Source: Xanthobacteraceae bacterium
GTDB lineage: Bacteria > Pseudomonadota > Alphaproteobacteria > Rhizobiales > Xanthobacteraceae
Direction of reading: 5' to 3'
Assembly: GCA_029239875.1 (NCBI GenBank)
Contig: JARBUD010000039.1
Span: 1-40,024, forward strand
DNA length: 40,024 bases
This document shows, in pieces, positions 17,766 through 26,936 of the stretch. The translations under genes were made by a program, and so were the position numbers. Positions within the stretch are counted from its first letter, which is position 1, and the number at the start of each line of letters is the position of its first letter. The notes beneath the pieces are model-generated. The model did no database searches. It was not told the DNA's origin and saw only the letters and a list, made by a program, of their open reading frames with translations.

Positions 17766-19793
17766 ATGTTCAAGAAGATCCTCATCGCGAACCGTGGCGA
17801 GATCGCCTGCCGGGTCATAAAGACCGCGCGGCGCATGGGCATCGCGACGGTCGCCGTCTATTCGGACGCCGACAAGGATGCGCTGCATGTCGAGATGGCC
17901 GACGAGGCCGTGCATATCGGCGCGGCGCCGGCGGCGCAGTCCTATCTCTTGATCGACAAGATCATCGCCGCAGCCAAGCAGACCGGCGCCGAGGCGGTGC
18001 ATCCAGGCTACGGCTTCCTCTCCGAGCGCGCCGCCTTCCCCGAAGCGCTGGCGGCCGAAGGCATCGTCTTCATCGGGCCCAATCCGCGCGCTATCGAGGC
18101 GATGGGCGACAAGATCGAATCCAAGAAGGCGGCGGCCGCCGCCAAGGTCTCCACCGTCCCCGGCTATCTCGGCGTGATCGAAGATGCCGGGCACGCCGCC
18201 AAGATCGCCGACGAGATCGGCTATCCGGTGATGATCAAAGCCTCGGCCGGGGGCGGCGGCAAGGGCATGCGCATCGCCCATTCGCGCGCCGAAGTGCAGG
18301 ACGGCTTCGACCGCGCTCGCTCGGAGGCGAAGTCCTCCTTCGGCGACGACCGTGTGTTCGTCGAGAAGTTCATCGTCCAGCCGCGCCACATCGAGATCCA
18401 GGTGCTGGGCGACAAGCACGGCAACGTCATCCATCTTGGCGAGCGCGAATGCTCGATCCAGCGCCGCAACCAGAAGGTCGTCGAGGAGGCCCCCTCGCCA
18501 CTGCTGGACGAGGCCACCCGCAAGCTGATGGGCGAACAGGCGGTCGCGCTGGCCAGGGCGGTGGACTACGACAGCGCCGGCACGGTGGAGTTCGTCGCCG
18601 GGCAGGACAGATCCTTCTACTTCCTCGAGATGAACACCCGCCTGCAGGTGGAGCATCCGGTGACCGAACTTGTCACCGGCATCGACCTCGTCGAGCAGAT
18701 GATCCGCGTCGCCGCCGGCGAGAAGCTGTCCATCACCCAGGCCGACGTGAAGCTGAACGGCTGGGCGGTGGAGAGCCGCGTCTATGCCGAGGACCCCTAT
18801 CGCGGCTTCCTGCCCTCCATCGGCCGGCTCACCCGCTATCGCCCGCCGGCGGAAGGCGTGAAGGACGCCGTCACCACCCGCAACGACACCGGCGTCTATG
18901 AGGGCGGCGAGATCTCGCTCTATTACGACCCGATGATCGCCAAGCTGATCACCCACGCGCCGACGCGCGAGGAGGCGATCGAGGCGCAGGCGGATGCGCT
19001 CGACGCCTTCGCCATCGGCGGCATCCAGCACAACATCCCCTTCCTCGCCTCGCTGATGGCGCATGAGCGCTGGCGGGCGGGCAAGCTCTCCACCGGCTTC
19101 ATCGCCGACGAATATCCCGATGGCTTCCACGCCACCGCGCCGAGCCCGGCGCTGGCCCGCCGCCTCGCGGCGGTGGCGGCGGTGATCGACAATGTCGGCA
19201 ACGCCCGCAAGCGCAAGATCAGCGGCCAGCTTGCCGGCCGGGCGGTGGTGTTCGAGCATCAGCGGGTGGTCAGCCTCGGCGGCGGTCAAGGCGGACTTGC
19301 CCTGCACTGCGAGGTCGACCGCGCCGCCGGCGGCTTCATCGTCACCTTCCTCGACGAGGACGGCCGCGCCGCCGGCACGCATGAGCTGCGCTCCGGCTGG
19401 CAGCCCGGGGAACCGGTGTGGAACGGGGTGTTCGACGACGAGGCCATCGCCGTTCAGGTGCGCCCGCGCCTCAACGGTGTCAGCCTCGCCCATCGTGGCG
19501 TGGCGGTGGACGCGCTGGTCTATACGCGCCGCGAGGCGGAGCTGGCTGCGCTGATGCCGGAAAAGGTGCAGTCCGGCGCCGGCAAGCAGTTGCTCTGCCC
19601 GATGCCCGGCCTCGTCGTCTCCATCGCCGTCTCCGAGGGGCAGGAGGTGAAGGCCGGCGAGGCGCTTGCCGTGGTCGAGGCGATGAAGATGGAGAACGTG
19701 CTGCGCGCCGAGCGCGACGCCACGGTCGGCAAGATCCTCGCCAAGGCCGGCGACAGCCTCGCCGTCGACGCGGTGATCCTGGAATTCGCCTGA
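17766..19793 (+). CDS. pccA: propionyl-CoA carboxylase alpha chain (biotin carboxylase + biotin carrier)
   Basis: This 675-residue protein carboxylates its own biotin with ATP and bicarbonate. The biotin carboxylase part spans residues 1-450 (KILIANRGEIACRV, ATP-grasp glycine loop KASAGGGGKGMRIA, EMNTRLQVEHPVTE). A bridging BT region for PccB contact spans about 460-590. The C-terminal biotinyl domain has the EAMKMEN motif, with K641 as the biotin lysine. It starts nine bases after the pccB stop. The BT region between the carboxylase and carrier domains is characteristic of propionyl-CoA rather than acetyl-CoA carboxylases. Confidence 0.96.
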   Translation: MFKKILIANRGEIACRVIKTARRMGIATVAVYSDADKDALHVEMADEAVHIGAAPAAQSYLLIDKIIAAAKQTGAEAVHPGYGFLSERAAFPEALAAEGIVFIGPNPRAIEAMGDKIESKKAAAAAKVSTVPGYLGVIEDAGHAAKIADEIGYPVMIKASAGGGGKGMRIAHSRAEVQDGFDRARSEAKSSFGDDRVFVEKFIVQPRHIEIQVLGDKHGNVIHLGERECSIQRRNQKVVEEAPSPLLDEATRKLMGEQAVALARAVDYDSAGTVEFVAGQDRSFYFLEMNTRLQVEHPVTELVTGIDLVEQMIRVAAGEKLSITQADVKLNGWAVESRVYAEDPYRGFLPSIGRLTRYRPPAEGVKDAVTTRNDTGVYEGGEISLYYDPMIAKLITHAPTREEAIEAQADALDAFAIGGIQHNIPFLASLMAHERWRAGKLSTGFIADEYPDGFHATAPSPALARRLAAVAAVIDNVGNARKRKISGQLAGRAVVFEHQRVVSLGGGQGGLALHCEVDRAAGGFIVTFLDEDGRAAGTHELRSGWQPGEPVWNGVFDDEAIAVQVRPRLNGVSLAHRGVAVDALVYTRREAELAALMPEKVQSGAGKQLLCPMPGLVVSIAVSEGQEVKAGEALAVVEAMKMENVLRAERDATVGKILAKAGDSLAVDAVILEFA

Positions 19794-19805
19794 GGGGAAC
19801 GCGCG

Positions 19806-21653
19806 ATGGACCTCGATCTTGCCTCCTTCCCGCCCGCCGCCCGCGCCGACTGGCTGAAGCTGGTCGAGGGCGTGCTGAAGGGCACACCCTACGACAAGCG
19901 CATGCTCACCCGCACGGCGGACGGCTACACGCTCGACGCCCTGCCCGAGCGCCGGCGCGAGGCCGCGCCCATCGCCGGGCGGCGGGCGGGCGCGCCGTGG
20001 AAGGTGATCGCGCGGATCGACCATGACGACCCGGCGGCGGCCAATGCGCAGTTGCTGGAGGACCTCGACGGCGGCGCGGACGGCGCCACCCTCGTCTTCG
20101 CCTCGGCGCCCGCGGCCGGCGGCTTCGGCCTGCCGGTCCGCCACGAGGAACTGGTGCAGGTGCTCAAGGGCGTGATGCCGGAGCTCATCACCCTGCGCGT
20201 CGAGGCGGGGCAGTATCAGGGCCGCGACATCGCCCTCGCGCTCGCCCGTCTCTACGAGAAGCAGGACCCGGCGAAGCTCGATATACACTTCGGCCTTGAT
20301 CCGATTGGGGATTTCGCCGCGCTCGGCGCCGCGCCGATCGAATGGGACGCTCTGTCCGCCCGCCTCGGCCAGACGGTGGCGACGCTGCGCGCTCGCGGGC
20401 TCGTCTCGCCCATGGTGCGGGCCGACGGGCGGCTGCACCACGCGGCGGGCGCCACCGACGCGCAGGAGTTGGCCGCGGTGCTCGCCACCGCCCTCGCCTA
20501 TCTGCGCGCCTTGGAAGCCGCCGGGCTGTCGCTGGAAGATGCCGCCGGCGCCATCGAGGTGACGCTCACCGCCGATGTCGACCAGTTCGGCACCCAGGCC
20601 AAGCCGCGCGCCTTCCGCCAGCTCTGGGCGGCGGCACTGTCAGCGTGCGGCGTCGAGGCCAAGCCCGTTTCGATCCACATGGAAACGGCATGGCGCTCGC
20701 TGACCCGCCGCGATCCTCATGTGAACCTGCTGCGCGGTACTATTGCTGCCTTTGCGGCGGGTGTCGGCGGGGCGGATAGTGTCTCGGTGCTGCCTTATAC
20801 GCAGGCGCTCGGGCTTCCCGACGCCGATGCGCGGCGGCTTGCTCGCAACACCCAGGTCATCCTGATCGAGGAATCGAACCTCCACCGCGTTGCCGACCCT
20901 TCCGCCGGCGCGGGGGCTATCGAGGAGCGCACGGAGGAGCTCGCCGCCGCAGCATGGGAGTTGTTCCGCCAGATCGAACGCGAGGGCGGCATGGTCGAGA
21001 GCCTCACCTCCGGCGCCTGGCAAAAGCGCATCGGCGAGGCGCGCAAGGCGCGCGAAAAGGACGTCGCCACCCTCCGCCAAGCCATTACCGGCACGTCGGA
21101 ATTTCCGCTGCTGGGTGAAGCCGTGCCGACCGTCCTCGCCCTCGCCCGCCGGCCGAGCGCGGCGCCCTCCGAGGGTGCGCTGCTGTGCGAGCCGCTCACC
21201 GCCCAACGCCTTGCCGAACCTTATGAAAAGCTCCGCGACGCCGGCGAGGCGGCGGGCGCGCGGGTGTTCCTCGCCGGCCTCGGCACGGCCGCGGACTTCA
21301 CCCCGCGCGCGGCCTTCGCCCGCAGCGCCTTCGAGGCCGGCGGCATTGCCGCCATCGGCCACGATAGCTTCACCGACTTCGCAAAGCTCGCCGAAGCCTT
21401 CCGCGCCTCCGGCGCGCGCCTCGCCTGCCTGTGCTCCTCCGACGAGGTCTACGCGACCTCCGCCGAGGCAGCCGCCCGCGCGCTCAAGCAGGCCGACGCC
21501 GCCGCGATCTACCTCGCCGGCCGACCCGGCGAGCACGAAGCGGCGTTCAAGGACGCCGGCATCGACGCCTATCTGTTTGCCGGCGGCGATCTCCTGGCCT
21601 TCCTGGAAGAGGCGCATCGCCGGCTCGGCATCCCCCGGAGAGCGGAACCATGA
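19806..21653 (+). CDS. mutA: methylmalonyl-CoA mutase small (beta) subunit
   Basis: This 615-residue protein is homologous along its length to the mutase barrel (for example LDIHFGLDPIGDF, QLWAAALSACG and PSAGAGAIEERTEELAAAAWE). It has a C-terminal flavodoxin-like domain that lacks the DxHxxG cobalamin-binding motif, the hallmark of the non-catalytic small subunit. It pairs with MutB downstream to form the heterodimeric enzyme. The start at 19806 lies 12 bases after the pccA stop. Sequence quality is lower than in its neighbours (many Ala/Gly/Arg-rich stretches), as is usual for this fast-evolving subunit. The stop at 21653 is followed by a small secreted-protein gene, not directly by mutB. 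Confidence 0.92.
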   Translation: MDLDLASFPPAARADWLKLVEGVLKGTPYDKRMLTRTADGYTLDALPERRREAAPIAGRRAGAPWKVIARIDHDDPAAANAQLLEDLDGGADGATLVFASAPAAGGFGLPVRHEELVQVLKGVMPELITLRVEAGQYQGRDIALALARLYEKQDPAKLDIHFGLDPIGDFAALGAAPIEWDALSARLGQTVATLRARGLVSPMVRADGRLHHAAGATDAQELAAVLATALAYLRALEAAGLSLEDAAGAIEVTLTADVDQFGTQAKPRAFRQLWAAALSACGVEAKPVSIHMETAWRSLTRRDPHVNLLRGTIAAFAAGVGGADSVSVLPYTQALGLPDADARRLARNTQVILIEESNLHRVADPSAGAGAIEERTEELAAAAWELFRQIEREGGMVESLTSGAWQKRIGEARKAREKDVATLRQAITGTSEFPLLGEAVPTVLALARRPSAAPSEGALLCEPLTAQRLAEPYEKLRDAGEAAGARVFLAGLGTAADFTPRAAFARSAFEAGGIAAIGHDSFTDFAKLAEAFRASGARLACLCSSDEVYATSAEAAARALKQADAAAIYLAGRPGEHEAAFKDAGIDAYLFAGGDLLAFLEEAHRRLGIPRRAEP

Positions 21654-21713
21654 CGCCGGCCATCCGTTTTCCTGCGAGCGGCAGGGCCGCCGCTTCGGAC
21701 GCAGGGAAGAACC

Positions 21714-22088
21714 ATGGGAACGCTGGATCAGGCCGCTTGCGGCGCAGCGCTCTGCGGAGCGTTGCTCGTCCCAGCAGCGGCACAGGAGGCGGCGGATGTC
21801 GCGCTCCACGACGGCATCTGGCAGGTGGCGACCGAGCCGGTCTCCGGACCGTGCTCGAAACGCTTCGAATTCAAGCTGTCGGTCGACGACGGGCGCATCA
21901 GCTATGCCGGGATCTGGCCGGTGGATGCCAGCGGCTCGGTGAACGCGCTCGGGGTGATCGAGATCCTCGTCGTGCGCGGCGAGGAGACCGTGGCGGCGAA
22001 GGGCGTGGTGCGCGGCGACACCGCCTCCGGCAAATGGGTCTCCCCGGTGAAGAACTGCTCGGGATCGTGGGTGGCGCGCAAGGCCTGA
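21714..22088 (+). CDS. small secreted protein of unknown function between mutA and mutB
   Basis: A 124-residue predicted periplasmic protein. The N-terminus has a hydrophobic segment ([17 protein letters not shown], about residues 8-24) ending in AAAQEA, a plausible signal-peptidase site. The mature part reads as a small beta-rich domain with repeating glycine-turn segments ([36 protein letters not shown]). Two cysteines, in GPCSKRF and KNCSGSW, could form a disulfide. AGGGAAG lies 5 bases before the ATG at 21714, so this start is well supported. I do not recognise a named family. Its place inside the methylmalonyl-CoA mutase operon has no obvious functional reason, since the neighbours are cytoplasmic. 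Confidence 0.75.
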   Translation: MGTLDQAACGAALCGALLVPAAAQEAADVALHDGIWQVATEPVSGPCSKRFEFKLSVDDGRISYAGIWPVDASGSVNALGVIEILVVRGEETVAAKGVVRGDTASGKWVSPVKNCSGSWVARKA

Positions 22089-22125
22089 CTCGCCCGCAGG
22101 CTTGCGGCCCGCAGGAGGGTGTCCG

Positions 22126-24282
22126 ATGAGCCGCATCCCTGATTTCAGCGCCCTCGACTGGAAGCCACCTCACCTCGCCCCGCCGCCCGCCGCGGCGGAG
22201 AGCTGGGAGACGCCCGAGCGCATCGCGGTGAAGCCGCTCTACGGCCCCGACGACATCGCCGGGCTCTCCTTCGTCCACAGCTACCCCGGCATCGCGCCCT
22301 TCCTGCGCGGGCCGTACCCGACCATGTACGCGACCCAGCCCTGGACGATCCGGCAATATGCCGGCTTCTCCACAGCGGAGGATTCAAACGCCTTCTACCG
22401 CCGCAACCTCGCGGCCGGGCAGAAGGGGCTGTCGGTCGCCTTCGACCTCGCCACCCATCGCGGCTATGACAGCGACCATCCGCGGGTCGCCGGCGATGTC
22501 GGCATGGCGGGCGTCGCCATCGACTCAATCTACGACATGCGCACGCTGTTCTCGGGGATTCCGCTGGACAGGATGAGCGTGTCGATGACCATGAACGGCG
22601 CGGTGCTGCCGATCCTCGCGCTCTACGTCGTGGCGGCCGAGGAGCAGGGCGTGAAGCCGGCCCAGCTCTCCGGGACCATCCAGAACGACATCCTCAAGGA
22701 GTTCATGGTCCGCAACACCTACATCTACCCGCCCGGCCCCTCGATGCGGATCATCGCCGACATCTTCGCCTTCACGGCGAAGGAGATGCCGCGCTTCAAC
22801 TCCATCTCGATCTCCGGCTACCACATGCAGGAAGCGGGGGCGACGCAGGACCTCGAGCTCGCCTACACGCTCGCCGACGGCGTCGACTATGTGCGCGCCG
22901 GCGTCCAGGCCGGCATGCCGGTCGACGCCTTCGCGCCGCGCCTCTCCTTCTTCTGGGCGATCGGCATGAACTTCTTCATGGAGGTGGCGAAGCTGCGCGC
23001 CGCCCGGCTGATCTGGGCCAAGCTGATGAAGGATCTAGGGGCCACCAACCCCAAGTCGCTGCCGCTGCGCACCCATTGCCAAACCTCGGGCTGGAGCCTC
23101 ACGGCGCAGGACGTGTTCAACAACGTCATGCGCACCATGGTCGAGGCGATGGCGGCGACGCAGGGCCACACCCAGTCGCTGCACACCAATGCGCTTGACG
23201 AGGCACTGGCGCTGCCGACCGACTTCTCCGCCCGCATCGCCCGCAACACTCAGCTCCTGATCCAGCAGGAGAGCGGCACCACGCGCGCCATCGATCCCTG
23301 GGGCGGTTCCTATTACGTGGAGCGCCTCACCGCCGACCTCGCACAGAAGGCGCTCGACCACATCGCCGAGGTCGAGGCCCTGGGCGGTATGGCCAAGGCC
23401 ATCGAGGCCGGCATCCCCAAGCTGCGCATCGAGGAAGCCGCCGCCATCACCCAGGCGCGGATCGATTCCGGCGCGCAGACCGTGGTCGGCGTGAACAAGT
23501 ACCGGCCCACGCGCGAGACGCCAATCGACGTGCTCAAGGTCGATAATTCCGCCGTGCGCGCGGCGCAACTCGACAAGCTCAGGCGGCTCAAGGCCGAACG
23601 CGACCCGCAGGCGGTGGAGGCGGCGCTGACCGCGCTGGAGAACGGCGCACGCGGAAATGCTAACCTGCTGGCGCTCGCTGTTCACGCCGCCCGCGCCAAG
23701 GCGACGGTGGGCGAGATTTCCGACGCGCTGGAGCGCGTCTTCGGCCGGCACCGGGCGGAGATCCGCGCGGTTTCCGGCGTCTATCGGCGGGAGGCGGGAG
23801 CGATGGGCGACAGGGTGGCCCGCATGCGCCAGCGCATCGAGACCTTCGAGCACGAGGAGGGCCGGCGCCCGCGCATCCTCGTCGCCAAGGTCGGGCAGGA
23901 CGGCCACGACCGCGGCCAGAAGGTGATCGCCTCGGCCTTCGCCGATCTCGGCTTCGACGTCGATATCGGCCCGCTCTTCGCCACGCCGCAGGAAGCCGCC
24001 CGACAGGCGGTGGAGAACGACGTCCACGTCATCGGCATCTCCTCCCTCGCCGCCGGCCATCTCACGCTGGTGCCGCAGGTGAAAGCGGCGCTCGCCGCCG
24101 AAGGACGGCCGGATATCATGGTCGTGGTCGGCGGCGTCGTGCCGCCGCAGGACTACGACGCCGTCCGCGCGGCCGGCGCCGAGGCGATCTACCCGCCCGG
24201 CACGGTGATTGCAGAAGCGGCGGAGGAATTGATCGACAAGCTCGCCGCGCGGCTGGGGCACAAAAGGCAGGCGGCGGAGTAG
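22126..24282 (+). CDS. mutB: methylmalonyl-CoA mutase large (alpha) subunit, B12-dependent
   Basis: This 718-residue catalytic subunit converts (R)-methylmalonyl-CoA to succinyl-CoA. The TIM barrel (residues about 30-560) contains [36 protein letters not shown] and [12 protein letters not shown]. The C-terminal cobalamin domain has D592-x-H594-x-x-G597 with the axial-ligand histidine ([12 protein letters not shown]). The length matches the family. CAGGAGGG just upstream of the ATG at 22126 is a strong ribosome site; a TTG at 22102 in the same frame is unlikely. No meaB chaperone or epimerase gene lies in the window. Confidence 0.97.
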   Translation: MSRIPDFSALDWKPPHLAPPPAAAESWETPERIAVKPLYGPDDIAGLSFVHSYPGIAPFLRGPYPTMYATQPWTIRQYAGFSTAEDSNAFYRRNLAAGQKGLSVAFDLATHRGYDSDHPRVAGDVGMAGVAIDSIYDMRTLFSGIPLDRMSVSMTMNGAVLPILALYVVAAEEQGVKPAQLSGTIQNDILKEFMVRNTYIYPPGPSMRIIADIFAFTAKEMPRFNSISISGYHMQEAGATQDLELAYTLADGVDYVRAGVQAGMPVDAFAPRLSFFWAIGMNFFMEVAKLRAARLIWAKLMKDLGATNPKSLPLRTHCQTSGWSLTAQDVFNNVMRTMVEAMAATQGHTQSLHTNALDEALALPTDFSARIARNTQLLIQQESGTTRAIDPWGGSYYVERLTADLAQKALDHIAEVEALGGMAKAIEAGIPKLRIEEAAAITQARIDSGAQTVVGVNKYRPTRETPIDVLKVDNSAVRAAQLDKLRRLKAERDPQAVEAALTALENGARGNANLLALAVHAARAKATVGEISDALERVFGRHRAEIRAVSGVYRREAGAMGDRVARMRQRIETFEHEEGRRPRILVAKVGQDGHDRGQKVIASAFADLGFDVDIGPLFATPQEAARQAVENDVHVIGISSLAAGHLTLVPQVKAALAAEGRPDIMVVVGGVVPPQDYDAVRAAGAEAIYPPGTVIAEAAEELIDKLAARLGHKRQAAE

Positions 24283-24363
24283 GCGGCGCCCGTTCTCGCG
24301 CCGCTTCCGGGCTGCTGATCAAGGAAGCGGCAGCGGCCCACATGCGGGGCAGTAGCCCCGCTT

Positions 24364-24462
24364 GCCGTCATCCCGGCCGAGTGCAGCGAGAGCCGGGATC
24401 ATGCCCCGTTTTCTTCCTGGCAGCGATCCCGGCTCGGCCTTCGGCCGTCCCGGGATGACGGC
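24364..24462. repeat. Palindromic intergenic repeat, family B copy 2
   Basis: A 99-base palindrome with outer arms GCCGTCATCCCGG and CCGGGATGACGGC-type complement and internal CCGGGAT/ATCCCGG pairs. It lies in the 239-base gap between mutB and the tandem gntR gene and probably marks the end of the pcc-mut operon. The rest of that gap (24283-24363) shows no other structure that I can identify. Confidence 0.75.
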
Positions 24463-24493
24463 ATTCCTTAATGGCACAGCCCTTGCTTGCAAG

Positions 24494-24505
24494 CTTGTAT
24501 ACAAG
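24494..24505. promoter_or_regulatory. GntR/FCD-type palindromic operator upstream of gntR
   Basis: A perfect 12-base palindrome CTTGTATACAAG lies 17 bases before the gntR start. TTGTATACAA-type palindromes are typical of FCD-subfamily GntR sites. A second palindrome, GCTTGCAAGC (24485-24494), abuts it. Autoregulation is likely, possibly with the downstream ABC genes. Confidence 0.65.
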
Positions 24506-24521
24506 TTTGTGGGCAAGCCTG

Positions 24522-25265
24522 ATGAACCCCGCCGCCGCCAATATCGAAGAGGCGATCCTTTCCGCCATCCTCGCCGGCCGCATCGCTCCCGGCACGCGGC
24601 TGGGCGAGCAGAAGCTGGCCGACCTGTTCGGCGTCTCCCGCACGCGAGTGCGCGAGGCGATGATGCGGCTGGAGACGCGCGGCGTGGTGCAGGTGAGCGC
24701 CCGGCGCGGCTGGTACGTGGTCGAGCCCTCGGCCGAGGAGGCGCGCGAGGCGTTCCAGACCCGGCGCGTCATCGAGACCGGCCTGTTGCAGACCGTGCGC
24801 GAGGTGCCGCCGCGGGTGCTGGCGAGCCTCAAGAAGCATGTTGCCATGGAGCGGCAGGTGATCGAGGCCGGCGACGTGTCCTCCCGCGCCTGCCTGCTCG
24901 GCGACTTCCACATCCATCTCGCCGACGCGCTCGGCAACCGGCTGCTGACCGAGATCATCCGCGACCTCACCGCGCGCACCACGCTGATCTCGATGCTCTA
25001 CCAGCCGACCGAGAAGGCCGAGGAATCCAGCCACGACCACGAGGGCATCGTCGCCGCCATGGAGGCGGGCGACCTCGCCGAAGCCGCGCGGCTGATGGAC
25101 GAGCACATCGGCAAGGTCGAGGCCGGGCTCGACCTCACCGCCCGCCCCGATCCGCTCGCCGGCCTGCGCGAATTGCTGACGCCGGCGGCCTTCGCCGGCA
25201 ACACGCCCTCAGTGCCGCATGCCCATTCCCACTCCCATTCCCCCTCGCTGCGAAAAGAGGATTGA
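24522..25265 (+). CDS. GntR-family (FCD) regulator with His-rich tail
   Basis: A 247-residue regulator. The winged helix-turn-helix spans residues about 5-70 (IEEAILSAILAGRIAPGTRL and DLFGVSRTRVREAMMRLETRG). A helical FCD effector domain follows, about 80-215, with D/H residues (FHIHLADALGN, HEGIVAAMEAGD, MDEHIGK) at the positions that usually bind a metal and a small acid. The tail contains HAHSHSHS (about residues 233-240), which is not part of the family. The frame opens at 24471, but MNPAAANIEEAIL at 24522 lies just after the operator palindrome and is the likely start. The gene ends 4 bases before an ABC importer binding-protein gene, so it probably controls that transporter. The ligand is unknown. 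Confidence 0.88.
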   Translation: MNPAAANIEEAILSAILAGRIAPGTRLGEQKLADLFGVSRTRVREAMMRLETRGVVQVSARRGWYVVEPSAEEAREAFQTRRVIETGLLQTVREVPPRVLASLKKHVAMERQVIEAGDVSSRACLLGDFHIHLADALGNRLLTEIIRDLTARTTLISMLYQPTEKAEESSHDHEGIVAAMEAGDLAEAARLMDEHIGKVEAGLDLTARPDPLAGLRELLTPAAFAGNTPSVPHAHSHSHSPSLRKED

Positions 25266-25269
25266 CCGC

Positions 25270-26073
25270 ATGAACCCCATTTTCGTCCACCGTCGCACCC
25301 TCCTGGCCCTGGCCGCCGGCGCACTCATCGTCGCCACGCAGGCGCCGCTGCCGGCTCATGCCGACGCGCTCGCCACCATCGAGGCGAACAAGGTGATCCG
25401 CATCGCCGTGCCGCAGGATTTTGCTCCCTTCGGCAGCGTCGGAGCGGACATGCAGCCCAAGGGCTATGACGTCGACGTCGCCAAGCTGATCGCCGACAAG
25501 CTCGGGGTGAAGCTGGAGCTCGTGCCGGTGACCAGCGCCAACCGCATTCCTTACCTGCAGACCAACAAGGTCGACCTCGTCATCTCCTCGCTGGGCAAGA
25601 ACGCCGAACGCGAGAAGGTGATCGACTTCTCCGCCGCCTATGCACCTTTCTTCTCCGGCGTGTTCGGCCCCGGAGAAATCGCGGTGAAGGAGGCCAACGA
25701 CCTTTCCGGCAAGACGGTGGGCGTCACCCGCGGCGCGATGGAAGACCTGGAGCTCACCAAGATCGCCCCGGCCGACGTTACCATCAAGCGCTACGAGGAC
25801 AATAACGGCACCATCTCCGCCTTCCTGTCCGGGCAGGTGGACCTCATCGCCACCGGCAACGTGGTCGCCGCCGCCATCCTCGCGCGCAACCCACCGAAGA
25901 AGCCGGAGATCAAGTTCTTGATCAAGAACTCGCCTTGCTACATCGGGCTAAACAAGAACGAGCCGGCGCTGCTCGCCAAGGTCAACGACATCATCGCCGC
26001 GGCCCGCAAGGACGGCGCGCTGGAAGCGATCTCGCAGAAGTGGCTCGGCGCCAAACTGCCGGCGGAGCTCTGA
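25270..26073 (+). CDS. amino-acid ABC transporter substrate-binding protein (family 3)
   Basis: A 267-residue periplasmic protein. The signal peptide includes RRTLLALAAGALIVATQ and ends near AHADA (about residue 33); the twin arginine could suit Tat but may be coincidental. The mature part has family 3 features: IRIAVPQDFAPFGSVG, KGYDVDVAKLIADKLGVKLE, NKVDLVISSLGKNAERE and GKTVGVTRGAMEDLEL. The length is normal. AAGAGGA lies 9 bases before the ATG, and the gene starts 4 bases after gntR ends. The substrate is probably a polar amino acid; the exact one cannot be read. A family A palindrome and 188 bases separate it from the permease genes. Confidence 0.92.
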   Translation: MNPIFVHRRTLLALAAGALIVATQAPLPAHADALATIEANKVIRIAVPQDFAPFGSVGADMQPKGYDVDVAKLIADKLGVKLELVPVTSANRIPYLQTNKVDLVISSLGKNAEREKVIDFSAAYAPFFSGVFGPGEIAVKEANDLSGKTVGVTRGAMEDLELTKIAPADVTIKRYEDNNGTISAFLSGQVDLIATGNVVAAAILARNPPKKPEIKFLIKNSPCYIGLNKNEPALLAKVNDIIAAARKDGALEAISQKWLGAKLPAEL

Positions 26074-26098
26074 CGGGATTGGCCAACTCGATCTCGCC

Positions 26099-26213
26099 TG
26101 CGTGCTTCGAGACGCGGGGCTACGCCCCGCTCCTCAGCATGAGGAGCTCCCCTTCGGCTTTCCGACCCTCCTCATCCTGAGGTGCCCGGCGCAGCGGGGC
26201 CTCGAAGGACGCA
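26099..26213. repeat. Palindromic repeat, family A copy 3, inside the ABC operon
   Basis: A 115-base imperfect palindrome with outer arms TGCGTGCTTCGAG and CTCGAAGGACGCA (one mismatch), an internal GCGGGGCTACGCCCCGC hairpin and the family core CTCATCCTGAGGTGC. It separates the binding-protein gene from the first permease gene on the same strand. Confidence 0.8.
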
Positions 26214-26261
26214 GAACGTCGCCCACCCTCCGTCACACTGCACCAGCGGGAGTTCACGGGC

Positions 26262-26936
26262 ATGAACTACGCGTTCGATTATGGCTGGCTGTTCGAATAC
26301 TGGCCGGTCCTCGCCAAGGGACTCGCCGTCACCGTCGAGCTGACGCTGGTCGGCGGCGTGCTGGGCGTGGCGCTCGGCGTCGCCTGCGCCTGGGCGCGGG
26401 CGCTCGGGCCGTCATGGCTGCGTCCGTTCGTTGCGGCCTATGTCGAGCTGATCCGCAACACGCCGTTCCTGATCCAGCTCTTCTTCATCTTCTTCGGCCT
26501 GCCGGCACTCGGCCTGCGCATGGGCGAACTGGAGGCCGCCAACCTCGCCATGGTGGTCAATCTTGGCGCCTATGGCTGCGAGATCATCCGCGCCGGCATA
26601 CAGGCGACGCCGAAGGGCCAGTTCGAGGCCGGCGCCTCGCTCGGCATGAGCCGTATCCAGACCTTCTGGCATGTCGTGCTGGTGCCGGCGCTGCAGCGCA
26701 TCTGGCCGGCGCTTTCCTCGCAGATCGTCATCGTCATGCTCGGCTCGGCGGCGGTGTCGCAGATCGCTGCCGAGGACCTGACCTTCGCGGCGAACTTCAT
26801 CCAGTCGCGCACCTTCCGGGCCTTCGAGGCCTATTTCGTCTCGACGCTGATCTACCTCGCCCTCGCGATCGCGCTGCGCCAGCTGCTGCGCGGCGTCGGC
26901 TGGACGATCTTCCCCAGGCGCGGAGCGGCACGATGA
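26262..26936 (+). CDS. amino-acid ABC transporter permease (HisM/GltJ-type)
   Basis: A 224-residue inner-membrane permease of the polar amino-acid family. Hydrophobic segments lie at about residues 18-42, 52-78, 88-105 and 180-205. YVELIRNTPFLIQLFFIFFGLP is the typical second helix. The ATPase-contact EAA loop is present as GAGIQATPKGQFEAGASLGMS-like residues near 108-128. GGGAG lies about 11 bases before the ATG at 26262. Its stop overlaps the next permease start by four bases (ATGA), so the two half-permeases are translationally coupled. Confidence 0.93.
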   Translation: MNYAFDYGWLFEYWPVLAKGLAVTVELTLVGGVLGVALGVACAWARALGPSWLRPFVAAYVELIRNTPFLIQLFFIFFGLPALGLRMGELEAANLAMVVNLGAYGCEIIRAGIQATPKGQFEAGASLGMSRIQTFWHVVLVPALQRIWPALSSQIVIVMLGSAAVSQIAAEDLTFAANFIQSRTFRAFEAYFVSTLIYLALAIALRQLLRGVGWTIFPRRGAAR

